Shown here piece by piece: positions 24,131 through 35,261 of a stretch of DNA of 64,000 bases (position 1 is its first letter; every line of letters starts with the position of its first letter). The notes beneath the pieces were generated by a model. That model saw nothing but the letters and a program-made list of their open reading frames with translations, did no database searches and was not told the DNA's origin. The position numbers and the translations under genes are program-made. The stretch is from Monosporascus cannonballus. Taxonomy: Eukaryota > Ascomycota > Sordariomycetes > Xylariales. The stretch spans positions 1 to 64,000 of the forward strand of contig QJNS01000265.1 in assembly GCA_004154925.1 (NCBI GenBank), written 5' to 3'.

Positions 24131-24595
24131 AGCTCGGAGGGAGTAGAGAAAAGCTCCGGGGGAGTAGAACGAACGTGGCGTAGCAGCAAGTTCGAAGGGA
24201 GTGGAAAACGCCAAGCTTATTTTTTAAAAATTAATCCGATACGTCTTAATTGCTTAGCAAATGCGCTTAAAGAAATTTTTTTACTATTAACTATATAATC
24301 ATTGCTTAGCAGTTGCTTAGCAAATGCATTAAAAAGTTTTTATTATTATTAATTATGTAATGAGTATTTAATATATAACTACGAAATATATTAAAAATAT
24401 ATTATTAATTATATAACAATTGTATAGTACATACTTAGTAAATTTTTTTTTTAAAAAAAATCTTTATTATCAACTAAATAGCATTTGCTCAGCAAACGCT
24501 TTTAATATATATTATAATTTTTCCGACCCTGGGGCCGTCTAATTTTAATAAAGATGTGGCTGAGCTCCTCCGGAGCTTTTCTCTACTCCCTCCGA
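24131..24595. mobile_element. TIR element, about 465 bp, AT-rich centre
   Basis: Ends are perfect 26-bp inverted repeats at 24134-24159 and 24570-24595, starting TCGGAGGGAGTAG on each outer side and containing AAAAGCTCCGG. The inverted repeat extends 3 bp further if the copia LTR inserted at 24596 is removed (AGC at 24131, GCT at 24811). The centre is AT-rich and holds repeated TTGCTTAGCAAATGC-like words. No ORF and no clear target duplication, so the superfamily is unknown. Confidence 0.8.
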
Positions 24596-24805
24596 TATCA
24601 GACCTAGTAAAGCCAAGTCAGTACTAGCGGGAATTACTTCCTGTACCCCTGGTACCTTTTTCTCCCAGCTTCACCTGTATTTACGTGTATAAAAGGAGGG
24701 TTCGCTACCTTCACTTTCTAGCTAGGACCTTCTCGAGGTCAAGGCAACCTGATAATACACTTTTCTTCAGTTATATGCTTCTGTGTGTGATGTCAGGGTC
24801 TCACA
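24596..24805 (+). repeat. Solo copia LTR (family LTR3), target duplication TCCGA
   Basis: Starts TATCAGACC (from TGTCAGACC), ends GGGTCTCACA, flanked by TCCGA at 24591-24595 and 24806-24810. Contains a TATAAAAGGAGG promoter element near 24689 and CACTTTTCTTCAGTTAT. It landed inside the right terminal repeat of the TIR element. Confidence 0.9.
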
Positions 24806-24810
24806 TCCGA

Positions 24811-25480
24811 GCTGGGGCCCGTTTAGGCACCCCGCGTCGGCAGTAGATTGCGCTCCTCAGGCGCTGTCGCATCTCTCCGCGGCGACGCACACGGGTTGTC
24901 TTTTCCGATTGTCGCACGTATAGAATAATGGGAACGACAAGTTTCGCCGAGTCCGGGTTCTCGGGGGACGTCTGCTGCAGTCTCTGGAGACCAGGATAAG
25001 GGCATCGAGTGTAAGGGCACCGAAATACGGCGCGGGGTTCAGTTTTAGGTCACCTAAGTTGCAGAGCCACACCAGGACACAGACGTGATAACACCAAATG
25101 AAAAGCCATGTTTCACCGGATATCTGCTCTCGTAATGATTCCAAGGTGAGCCATGAACGACAGGGACGAGCGTTCCCTCCTTAGCGGTTCGGTTGACTGG
25201 GAACCTGCTTTGAACTAGAGATGGTTTGTCCTTGTTAAAGGTGGTGGTCTGGCTATTACCATGTAGCCGTAGGGCTTGGCGGGGAGGCGCTTGAGCGGGG
25301 GACGTTTGGGGGGATAGCGTGTCTTGCCCTGCAACATTGTCGCCTTCATCTAGAGAATCATCATCAACAAAGACAGTGTGTCGATGGAGAGGTGACATTT
25401 CGAATTGATCATGTACTCAGGTGTGTAAGGTGGCTATTAGAGGTTCAGAATTCTGCTAAATGCTGACCCTATATTTATAG
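24811..25480 (-). other. Possible gene remnant with TATA box, unidentified
   Basis: On the minus strand, CTATAAATATAG (about 25480-25469) precedes by roughly 75 nt an ATG at 25398 opening a 114-codon frame to 25054; a second frame overlaps at 25144-24857. Neither matches a family I know. The region runs into the TIR element/LTR junction at 24813, so a truncated gene or the end of an unknown transposon is possible. GC-balanced and not RIPed. Confidence 0.25.
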
Positions 25481-25679
25481 AGAGAGGCAAGCCAGCGGCC
25501 ATTTCTGGCCAGGCCCCTCCTTGCAGGCTGTTTCCATCCTGCATACCATTTAATCTCAATTGTACAAAAGGCCTTCGCTCGTTCCATTAATATAGCACCT
25601 AAATTCAAATGCAAAATCGTAATCATCCATTATTTTATGTTTTTTATTTATATCAACACGGTTGTAAACTTCGCTCAAA

Positions 25680-26546
25680 ATGATATTCTTCGACGTTGAG
25701 CCTCGATCTCAGCAGCTCGAGCCAGAGTTGACATCCAAGTTTTGCGGTTAAGCCAAAATCGCCTTGGACCAACTACTCTTTATTTCAGATGGGGAGCCTG
25801 ATAATAACAAAACAAGCCACCTTGAAAGGGTTTTCAAGAAAGTCGGATGTGATCGCAGCAACCCAAATCACTTCATTGCTGGGGATATCTCTGCGGGGCG
25901 TGCTGCAACCTTGTGAGAAAAGGTGTTATATTGATGATGTGTCTGAGCTCTAAATTCCCAACAACAACTGGAAAATTCAGGGCTATGTATATACACGAAT
26001 AAATGGATTATTAAGCGTATCATTCCATTATTAATCAGTATGAAAACGTAAGGAAGAAAAGGATTTTTTTTCCGGAAGCGTATAGGGGTAGACCCACTTT
26101 TCCGGATCCGGATTCCTAGAAACCGTCGCTCCAACAGAGCCTCGAGCCACAGGAGCTCCGTGTTGGATTATTGCAAAACATCGGGCGTTCGAACCGCGTT
26201 AATAGTCCAAGCGTAATATAGTCATATACTCCTACACTCCGCCTATCCGCCGGCCAGCATGCTCATTGTCTCGGAGGACGTCATCGCGTACTTGCGCTTA
26301 CGAAGCACAACCCCTCTGCTACATGGTGGCCAGTCAAGTTATATATAGGTAATTAAACATAATACAGTTTTTGTTAAGACCTTAAACACTAACTCATTCA
26401 GATCTTTCCGCGGCGGCTCGGAGGCTGCTGGCGGATGGATTTTCCAACGAGGCAAAATACCTGGACGGCGATATAGTGGTGAACATACTCCGCTATCCGG
26501 AGCATTCCGTCGAGGCAAACGAATGGTGAGCGAGACTTGATAAGTC
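25680..26546 (+). pseudogene. DUF3723-family gene, disrupted
   Basis: Exons read MIFFDVEPRSQQLEPE..., then after a 42-nt intron (25747-25788) DGEPDN...HLERVFKKVGCDRSNP, then after an inserted repeat QHAHCLGGRHRVLAL and TWWPVKLY, then after a second intron (26349-26401) FSNEAKYLDGDIV and W-stop-ARLDK. The cysteine/HxxHR block, FSNE and DGDI match my memory of fungal DUF3723 proteins (function unknown). Breaks: a TAG at 26219-26221 (from CAG), a TGA at 26527-26529 (from TGG), repeat C inside it, and truncation by repeat B at 26547. DUF3723 genes are recurrent cargo of giant Starship transposons, but no captain recombinase is in this window. Confidence 0.7.
25950..26118 (-). mobile_element. TA-flanked repeat, copy C (partial), inside the DUF3723 relic
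   Basis: Right end CCGGATTCCTAG and the preceding AGACCCACTTTTCCGG match the left end of copy A in inverted orientation; CCATTATTAATCAGT and AACAACAACTGG match its interior. The left boundary is not sharp. Its presence accounts for one break in the DUF3723 frame. Confidence 0.6.
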
Positions 26547-26865
26547 TAAGAATTGAGACAGAAGGTGAGGCTACCCTGCAAAGATTTGTATGGGAATGTC
26601 AGGTGCCAAGGTGCGACCCCCTTTCCGGGACCCAGCGCCCCACCAGTGTGGCTCCAGTTTGTGTATATATAGGGGGGCTTCGCCCCCGAATAGTTAGAAG
26701 AGGGCAGGCATTAATGGTCATCTATTCACTACCCATACTATGAACCACCTGCTGGGCTGCTTCTTCTGCCTCTCACTCCGTACTTTACCATTTTCCCTGA
26801 CACTTCGCCACCTCGAATAGGGATAGACCCACTTTTCCGGAGTTAAAAAAAACTCCGAATTCCTA
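26547..26865 (-). mobile_element. TA-flanked repeat, copy B
   Basis: Inverted relative to copy A: starts TAAGAATTGAGACAG and ends CTCCGAATTCCTAG with TA at both edges, 319 bp. Its two ends match copy A while the middle is different sequence, so only termini are conserved. It cuts off the 3' end of the DUF3723 relic. Confidence 0.68.
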
Positions 26866-26868
26866 GAC

Positions 26869-27097
26869 TGTCGGACCTAGCCGAAGGCCCATATAAATGG
26901 GACCATCAGTTGCACCACTTATCGGACCACCTAGGGTCACTTTCGACAGTTATCCCTCATAACTACAGTTGATTTTCCATGTATTTAAGGAGGCTTCGCC
27001 GTCCTCTCTTTCCAGCTAGGACCTCTTGGAGGGGAGAGCCTGATAATAAAGCTTCTTCAGTTGTATATGCTTCAGTGTGTGATGTCAGGGTCTCATA
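26869..27097 (+). repeat. Solo copia LTR (family LTR3), diverged
   Basis: Starts TGTCGGACCTAGC, ends GGGTCTCATA. Shares the AGCTAGGACCT...CTTCAGTTGTAT part with other LTR3 copies but has a different U3. No matching target duplication. It abuts repeat B by 3 bp. Confidence 0.75.
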
Positions 27098-27235
27098 AAT
27101 CCTTAGGCAGACTATCCCCTACAAGTTAGCACTACTTTAGTTAGTAAGTACATGTAACTAGAAGTTTTTATTTTTCCTTCCATATCCACCACCGATTTAG
27201 TAGTGTATACACTGCATCATCATATGCTGTAGAAC
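27098..27235. other. Short spacer between two copia LTRs
   Basis: About 140 bp of single-copy-looking DNA; nothing recognised. Confidence 0.4.
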
Positions 27236-27474
27236 TGTCAGACCCAGCTGAAGTCGATCAAACAGCTAAGCCTTGGCTTAGTTTGATCACCTACTGAAAC
27301 AAGGCTACTTTATGCACCCCCGGTATCTTTTCCTCTTAGCTACAGTTATATTTATATATATAAAAGGAGGGTTCGTTACCCTTACTTTCTAGCTAAGACC
27401 TTTTAAAAGTTATGCAACCTTTAATATACCTTTTCTTTAGTTATATATTTCTGTATGTAATACAGGGTCTTATA
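27236..27474 (+). repeat. C2 5' LTR (family LTR3)
   Basis: Starts TGTCAGACCCAGC, ends GGTCTTATA (from CTCACA). Has TATATAAAAGGAGGG near 27357 as the likely promoter. Confidence 0.85.
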
Positions 27475-27494
27475 GTTATGAGCCCGGTCCGCAC
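27475..27494 (+). promoter_or_regulatory. Primer-binding site for an initiator-tRNA half molecule
   Basis: GTTATGAGCCCGGTCCGCAC directly follows the LTR. It is complementary to the anticodon stem-loop region of initiator methionine tRNA (ATG pairs with the CAU anticodon) rather than to a tRNA 3' end. This is the half-tRNA priming known for Drosophila copia. Confidence 0.65.
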
Positions 27495-28552
27495 TTTTTT
27501 TTAGCCGTGCTTTGATATACTTGTTATATACGTTCTATTAAAGCTATTCGGAACCTTGCTGTCGCTTTTGCGGTATACTTACTGCTTTGTTACCAAGGAT
27601 ATTTATCGTTTAGCTATTACGTTTTTAATTATCTTAGCCCGTTTACTTTTTGCATTACTTTTAAAGTTATGGTTGCCCAATTAACAAACCCTGACGAATT
27701 TTTTTCAAGACGTGCTCCTAGGTATTTACTTAGGAAAGAGACCCTTAGAAAATATGACATTTTCGAGTTTTACGTCAGTACGAAGGCTGGCATATTGTGG
27801 GCATATATTAACCCTAACGTAACCCAAATGCCACCTTTGCTAACGATGCCGATTTTTCCTAAGCCTTATCATTTTTAGAATGGAATAATTAACGAATATA
27901 CCCTAGATGGCCCGAATTATTCGAAGTTCGAAAGGGCGCTAAAGGCATATAACAGGAAGCAATCCCTATATATTGCTTAGGAAAAGGTACTTACTAAAGT
28001 TAATACGTTCCTGAACTAATCCGTTTATTTTACTTATTATTAGGTATATTGGAAGAAAGTTACGTTTTAAAAAAAACTAGTTACTTTAAAGGATAAGTTC
28101 AAACTTAATAATAACGTTCGAATTTACGAGGTCGACGCTTGATATAAGTAAACGTTAAAAACTAATAGGATCCAAATAGATACTTGGTTGTCTATATATT
28201 GGAAGGTATATATTGAAACCGCGGAACATCAAATATTAGCTGTCGCAAATTATTATAGCCACCTTAATTTCCTAAAAGTTGTTAATATTTATTCACCCGA
28301 TTTCTTTATTACCTGAAAGGTTAAAGTAAAGGAAGCTATATTCGAAAGCAAAGATCCTGCTAAATTTCCATCCGTACAGAAATTCGTAAAGCGGTTCCGA
28401 AGCTATATGCGGCTGCGGAAGGCTTAAGGCGTTACCGCAAAACAGTTATTACGGCAAGCGTTCGGTATTACCCTAAATAAAAAAACTCATAATTAGATAG
28501 GTACATTTTTAGATAACCGAAATAATAACAACCGGAACAACAATAACCGGAA

Positions 28553-28915
28553 TGTTACGACCTGACAGGCCACGGCCTCCAGGAACGGTCGCAACGGAAA
28601 AGGCCAAGAAAACCATGTGGATTAGGTCACGTGATGGATCACCAGCTCACTGGTGGTGAGCCAGTGAGCCGGATCACCAACTTACTGGTGGTGATCCAGC
28701 TAAAGGAGAAGGATATATACGCTTATTAATTCCATAATCTAGATAGCTTCAGCTTGCAATATTTATTAATACCAATCGTTTGCAATAAGATATTTCCGGT
28801 ATTAAAAGACGTAATACGATTACTGTATTTATTGCTTAGATTCTTACGATACTCCTGCTAACATAAACCCGCCGACTTAAGGTTTAATAATTGGTTAAAC
28901 CGCCTAGCCGTTATA
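28553..28915 (+). repeat. E2 left LTR (U3 type a, two units)
   Basis: Starts TGTTACGACCTGACAGG, ends CCGTTATA. GC-rich U3 with GGTCACGTGA at 28626 and two palindromic units. Its R-U5 carries the CGTTTGCAATAAGATATTTCC variant, which it shares with the right LTR. Confidence 0.88.
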
Positions 28916-28930
28916 CGTTGCAAATTTTTG
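28916..28930 (+). promoter_or_regulatory. Putative self-primer binding site of E2
   Basis: CGTTGCAAATTTTTG directly follows the LTR. Allowing RIP transitions it is complementary to AGCTTGCAAT (28751-28760) at the expected transcript 5' end, about 40 nt after the TATATA box. See the better paired E6 copy. Confidence 0.5.
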
Positions 28931-31900
28931 TTCAATAATACCGTTAGACTCTGAACAATATTCAACACTGTCAAGATGTCGACCAGCACTTAGGAAACCC
29001 TTATTTAGCAGTTTTAGGCTCGAATTCGGGAACTGGAAAAAAAAGTTCGACAACTTAGGGTTACGCCACTTGCCCAACCTTTTCTCGTCCGCATAAAGCC
29101 TAAGAAGCCGGAACCCTATAATGGAAAAGGCAATCTTTAAATTTTCTTAATTTAGGCGCGAATTTACCTTCGTTTCCTAAACCTTAATAACTTAACGGAT
29201 ATAGTTCTAATAATAAAAGCATGCTTAATAAGAAATGCGGTTAATTAATTTAAACCTATTATAAAAAGCTTCCTAAAAATAAAAAAAGCAAATAAGGAAA
29301 ATTTTATTAACGAAATTTTTTCAACTTATACCAATTTCGAAAATAAAATGCGCAATAATTTCGGTAATCCGGATAAAAAATAATTAACGGCTTAATAATT
29401 TTTATAACTTTAATAAAAAAACCTATATGCAAATATGCCGTAACCTTTAAAAATTTTGTAATTAAAGTAAAATAAAGAAATAACGAAATTAATACCCTTA
29501 TCGATATGCTTTATAAAGGGCTAAAGGACGATATAAAAAATAAGATTATTCGAATTAAATAACCAGTTACTTTGGACCGGTATATCGCAAAAATAATCAG
29601 GATTAATAACCGACAGTTTAAAAAACGATAAAAAAAAAGGATAATACGCCCTATATTCGGGATACAAATTTAACTAGGGGAAAAAACAAAACATACCCTT
29701 TATTTTTTACGGAACGGCGCCAGGATTTATGGAATTCGGCGTTACCCACAGACAAAATTAGAGCCAAATTAAATGCTTTAACTGTGGCAAAATGGAACAC
29801 AAGGTTTACAAATATAAAAAGCCCAAAAAGCCACGATAGGATAACTGGACCCCTATACCGGAAGAATAATCCAGAAATAACCAAAAAAACGACAGCAAAG
29901 CTATTAATATAATCCAAGCCAAATACGTATCAAACCTTAAGCAAAAGGTTTAACAAGGATTATTACGACAAGAAATCCGACAAAAAATACGAAAAACCAA
30001 AAAGCTAGTTTAATAAATAACGCAAATATAGCAAAAAGCATTATAAGGATAATTACGCGAATATTAAGACTAAATAAAAGAAGTTTGTTCCGGAACCCCC
30101 GATCGATACGGCAGAATGCATGCCATACATTGTCGACGACGAGAATATCCCGATTACGAAAAATAAAAATAATATATTTACGTACGAATTACCCGCATAT
30201 ATTATAAGGGATTCGACTTTCCAAACCGTACCAGGCATAACAAGAACGACAAATAATAGTATCGACAGCTTCGAATTATAGCCCAAGAAGATGTCCAGCA
30301 GTTGGCCGAAACGGAAAATTAGCCCGAAAAAAAATAATGCCCGTAGGAAAACCCCTTTTGTCATTATGGATAATGCAACCACCGAACGGAAAAGGAGTTA
30401 ATTTAGCGTACGGTAAAAAAGCATTATTAGAAAATTATTACGGACTTCCATTTTTAATTAATATTTATTACAGATCCTTACGAAAAAAAAAGTTATTAAA
30501 AAAATACGTTAGTTTATAGGAGATTTTTAGAACGATAACTAAAATAACGTATAATAGGATATAATCGCAAATATAAAAGAATAATTTATTCGATAGGAAA
30601 AGGAATTATAACAAAATTAAAAGGAATTGATACGGCTTAAAGGAACAGTACGCCGACAATAACGACAAATATAGCAGTTTAACGCGCTGTATACAAAAAC
30701 ATAAATAAGGTTCGATAAATTCGAATAGAAATTAAAAAAAAAAGGTTACCTGTAAAAAAGCCGCAGAATAACGAAATCCGGAGGAATTAAAAGGAACTCC
30801 CAAAAAAGGCTTTAAACGCGATAATAAGAGACGTTAACGACCTTATCACCTTGGAAATACGAATTGGAACGTACTGGTATACCGCAATAATGGATTACGG
30901 AACTCTGGGCGGAAATTATATTATATTAAATATGGTTGATAAACTTAAACTGCCTTGGAGATATAAGTTGGAACCCTATACAGCGACGAATGCCGAAAGT
31001 TAGGAATTCGCTTACGATAACGGAAAAATTATACGCGAAATTGATCATTTCGAGATTTTTGTTAAAAAACAATATTAGATAGTTAATTTCGATATCGTTC
31101 TATTCGGGAATTACGATATAATCTTAAGATTATCATAAATACGCTAATACGGAATTTTAATTAATGGAAGAATTGGCGAATTAAAATTTATTTTACTTCT
31201 TATTAATAAACAAAAAAAATTAAGATCTTAACATTTAATCGATAATAACGATAAATACAGGCATAAGGATACGACAAATACCTTACTACCTAAAGGAACA
31301 AAATACAAAAAAAACGGGCATTAAAGAAAAATATAACGTATTATTATTACCATTAAAGCGAAACTAAAGTAATTAAATAACAATTTAAAAAAACAATAGC
31401 CTAAGGAGTTAGAAAATTTAACCAATATACCACCATAATACAATAGATATAAGCAGCTTTTCAAAAAGGAGTTCGATACGAAATTACCAAAATATAACGA
31501 ATAAAACCATAAAATAATTCTTAAAAAAGGATTTTCGACAAAGTTTTACCCCATTTATAATTTCAATAAAAACGAATTACGTATTCTTAGAAAATACCTG
31601 AAAAATCGGTTACAAAAAAGATAGATTTAACTTTCGAAATTATTAACAGGATACCCGATATTTTTCGTACTTAAGAAAAGTAGGAAATTACAACTTATAA
31701 TTAACTATCGACAATTAAACGATATTATTATTAAAAATCGAATATTATTACTTTTAATTACGGAAATAAAAAACCAACTTTACGGAGCCAAATAATTCAC
31801 AGCATTCGATCTCAGAAATGGATATAACCTTATTAGGATTAAAAAAAACACAAATGGAAAATAGCCTTGAGGACGAAATACGGACTATTTAAGTATTTGG

Positions 31901-34269
31901 TTATACCAATAGGACTTACGAACGTACCAGCAACTTTCTAACAAATAATTAATTACGTATTACGAAAATACCTCGATATTTTCATCGTTTGTTATCTTAA
32001 CGATATTTTTATCTTTTCGGAAATAAAAAAGACATATACAGGATACGTTCATAAAGTTTTTCAAACTTTATAAAACGCAAAGCTACTTATTAACGCAGAA
32101 AAAAATCAGTTCCATATACAAAAAATGGAATATCTGGGATATATTATTACCCCAGGACATATCAAAATAGACCCTAAAAAAATCGCTATAATTACAGAAT
32201 AACAAACGCCAATAACAGTTAAAGAGGTACAGATATTCTTTAAATTTACCAATTACTATAAGAAGTTTATTCGAAACTTTAACAAAATAATCATACCCCT
32301 AATAAATCTTACGAAAAAAAAAATTTAAATGGACGCTAAATACGGAAAAGGTATTTCAGGATATTAAGGATGCGATTACCAACGAACCAGTACTAATTAT
32401 GTACGATTTAAACCGCCCCGTTAAGCAAAAAACCGATATTTCGGATTACGTATTAAGCGCAATAATCGGATAACGAAATAATTAAAGCAAATTGCACCTT
32501 ATTACATTTTTTTTGTACAAGTTAAAAAAAACTAAGTTCAATTACGATATTCCAGATAAGGAATTTATGGTTATTATCATGGTATTTCGAATGTTCAGGC
32601 CTTTTTTAAAAGGAAGTTTGTACCAAGTCAAGATTTATACGGATTATTAAAATTTTACCCGATTTACCACGACCAGGGAGCTTATAAAACGACAACTTCG
32701 TTACGCGGAAAAATTGGCGAACTTCGACTTCGTTATCATCCATAAGAAAAAATCAAAAAATGGCAAAATAAATGCTTTAAGTAAACGACCAGACCTTAAA
32801 ACAAATTGGTCAAAATTAATCACATAATTTTTAATACCATTACAAAAAGACATTTACGTTTACGACAAATTACGACAATTCGGGCAATACCTTGCGATAT
32901 GTATCAGAAAATTTAATAGCATAACGACGGTCTCCCAGAAAATCAAAAAACGGACAAAATGCAAATTTCAAAAAAATATCAAAAAAATCTAATACGAAAA
33001 ATACACAAATATTAATTACATGGATATTTAAGGATCCATAAAACCCTAGAACGGCTTTAACGCATATATTCCGTTCCTAAAATAAAATTAACGGTACAGA
33101 AAATCATACAGCAATACAATATTTGCGCCAAAGTAAAGACTCGACGACACAAGCCATGCGAAAAACTACAGCCATTACCAGTTACAAAGTAACCATAGTA
33201 TTTAGTTACATTCGACTTTATTATTAAACTTCCTATATCAAAAAATACAGTTACGGGAATACATTACGATAGCATCTTCGTAATTATCGACCGATTTACG
33301 AAGTTTTCTTATTTTCTACCATATTATGAGAATACAAATATAAAACAATTCGCATATATCTTCTTTAAACACATTTTCAATATATACGGATTACCAATAA
33401 AAATTATATTAAATAAAAGATCGATATTCGCATTAAAATTTTAAGAAGGCCTTAAGGCATAAATCGGCCTAAATCACAAATTATCCAACGTATTTAAACT
33501 ATAAACGGATAAACAGATAAAACGAACAAATTAAACTTTGAAAACTTACTTACGATGTTACATTAATTATGAATAAACTAACCAAGTTAAAAAATTACCG
33601 ATCGCATAATTAGCTTATAATACCAGTTATTATGAAAGTATCAAAATAATACCTGCGAACGTAAACTTTGGTTTTATTCCAAAAATTTACAAAAAAACGC
33701 GCGATAACGGCCTAATTAATATTAAAGCAATCCTTACGTTAAAATAACTATAACAGCTGCATCAAGAAATAAAAATAAAATTGGAATTCGTACGAAATTA
33801 AACAAACAAATATTACAACCAAAAAAGGTTAAAAGGATTAACTTTCGAAAAAGGGGAAATAATTTTCTTCGCCACAAAAAAATTTAAACGAAATCACCCA
33901 GTAAAAAACTTAATTTCAAATATATCGGTTTATACAAAATCGCCAAGAAAATCTTAAAAAACAATTATTAATTGGAATTTCCACCAAAAGTTAAATTCAA
34001 TCCAATTTTTCATATTTCTTTATTCGAATTAACAATAGATATAATTAAAGTATATACGGCATAAAACGACGTAAAAGTAAAAAACGAATAAGCATACGAA
34101 ATGGAGAAAATACTTGACATACGAAAACAAAACAGACTTACCTAGTACTTAATTAAATGGAAAAAATACCCAAATTCCGAAAATACCTGGGAACCCGCCA
34201 AAAATCTTATTAGCGCCTAATGTTTGTTAAAGAATTTTTACTAGCGGCAGCGGAATTATTAAGAAAAAC

Positions 34270-34870
34270 ACCCTAGTTAAGGTTATTAGGAATAGATTAA
34301 TTAAGGGAAGAAAAGGATGGTACGGAAAACGGAACCTTGGCCTCCGTACGCTTTTACTTATCCAGCTTATCCATTAACTAAAATCCGTAATTAATAATTT
34401 TAACTTTCTTGGCGTAAAGAAATTTTTTTTAATAACGAAAACGAAGAAGGCGATTAATGGTTTTGTCGATATCGCGCTATTTGCATGCTAAATCCTTTTT
34501 TAATTCTTGCTGAAGGCGTAAAAACGTCTATTTAATAACAGCTTTTTCGCAATTTAACCGATTTTTTTCCTCCTTAATATGACGTAAGGAATCGATTAGG
34601 ACGCTAGAACTATTATAACGACGACGGTTCTTAATATATTCGTTATAACGACAAATTTCTTTAATCATTTAACATTTTATATTATTTTCGAAATAAGGCG
34701 TATACGGCATAACTTCAAAACCAAATTTAACAATATAAGCAGCTAGGGAATTTAGGTTTTCTTTTTAATTAGGACGACTGCGAAGCTTACGGTTAGCAAT
34801 ACGACTTGCTATGGTGAAAAAAGATAACTTACTAGGAAGGAAAGTTTTTAAGAGCAAAAATCCTAGGAGA
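34270..34870 (-). pseudogene. Conserved antisense ORF relic of E2
   Basis: Opposite strand to gag-pol, between the chromodomain and 3' LTR. Readable blocks in order: SRIANRKLRSR, then FGFEVMPYTPYF, YNEYIKNRR, IKEEKNRLNCEKA, FLRLQQELKKDLA and RLLRFRY. The open stretch at its start runs on into the LTR (35034-34765). The Lys/Glu/Leu-rich middle looks like a coiled coil. Stops are mostly TAG/TAA. Function unknown. Confidence 0.55.
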
Positions 34871-34880
34871 GGGGAAATCG

Positions 34881-35261
34881 TATTACGACCTAACCTAAGA
34901 TCGGCCACGAAAACGGTCGGACCCATAAAAAAAATCACATAATTTAGATCTTTTTTGGTATTAAGATCTAAATAAATCCATACAAAACCAACCGAATTTA
35001 ATAGCATTAGATCTTTGATAATTTCAAAATCCAATAAAGATTTAATTAACTTATGAAAATATATACGCTTATTACTTCTATAGTTTAGATAGTTTTAGCT
35101 TATAACATTTATCAATATTAATCGTTTGCAGTAAGGCATTTCCGGTATTAAGAGATGTAATACGATTACTGTATCCATTGTTCAGATTCCCACGATACTT
35201 CTGCCAACATAAACCCGTCAACTTAAGGTTTAATAGTTGGTTAAACCGCCTAGCCGTCACA
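34881..35261 (+). repeat. E2 right LTR (U3 type b)
   Basis: Starts TATTACGACC, ends CCGTCACA. U3 matches the type-b solo LTR at 5056 (GATCGGCCACGAAAACGG, then AATCCA words), not the type-a left LTR. R-U5 matches the left LTR variant. Confidence 0.85.

Larger units (their letters stand above)
27236..28552 (+). mobile_element. C2: 5' part of a Ty1/copia element (LTR, PBS, gag)
   Basis: LTR3 copy 27236-27474, then a primer-binding site at 27475, a leader, and a gag frame opening MVAQLTNPDEFF at 27669. The first uninterrupted stretch ends at 27878; gag-like sequence continues with RIP-type stops to an Asn/Arg-rich stretch (NNNNRNNNNRN) at 28552. There the chromovirus LTR at 28553 cuts in. The zinc knuckle, protease and start of integrase are absent; C2-like sequence resumes at 36149 in the integrase core. 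Confidence 0.8.
28553..35261 (+). mobile_element. E2: Ty3/gypsy chromovirus with mismatched LTRs
   Basis: Plus-strand element: LTR 28553-28915, self-primer site, gag from ATG 28976 (MSTST then TAG for CAG), a CCHC-type knuckle at 29774-29815 (last Cys now Tyr), a protease core with D-Y-G at about 30890, RT at 31640-32330 (catalytic box CYLNDIF near 31990), RNase H, integrase core near 33270-33430, and a chromodomain at 34090-34220 (EKILDIRKQN, SENTWEPAKNL). Then an antisense ORF relic and an LTR at 34881-35261. Broken throughout by TAA/TAG. The two LTRs have different U3 types and the outer flanks (CGGAA left, TAAAC right) do not match, so it is not one clean insertion. Confidence 0.82.
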
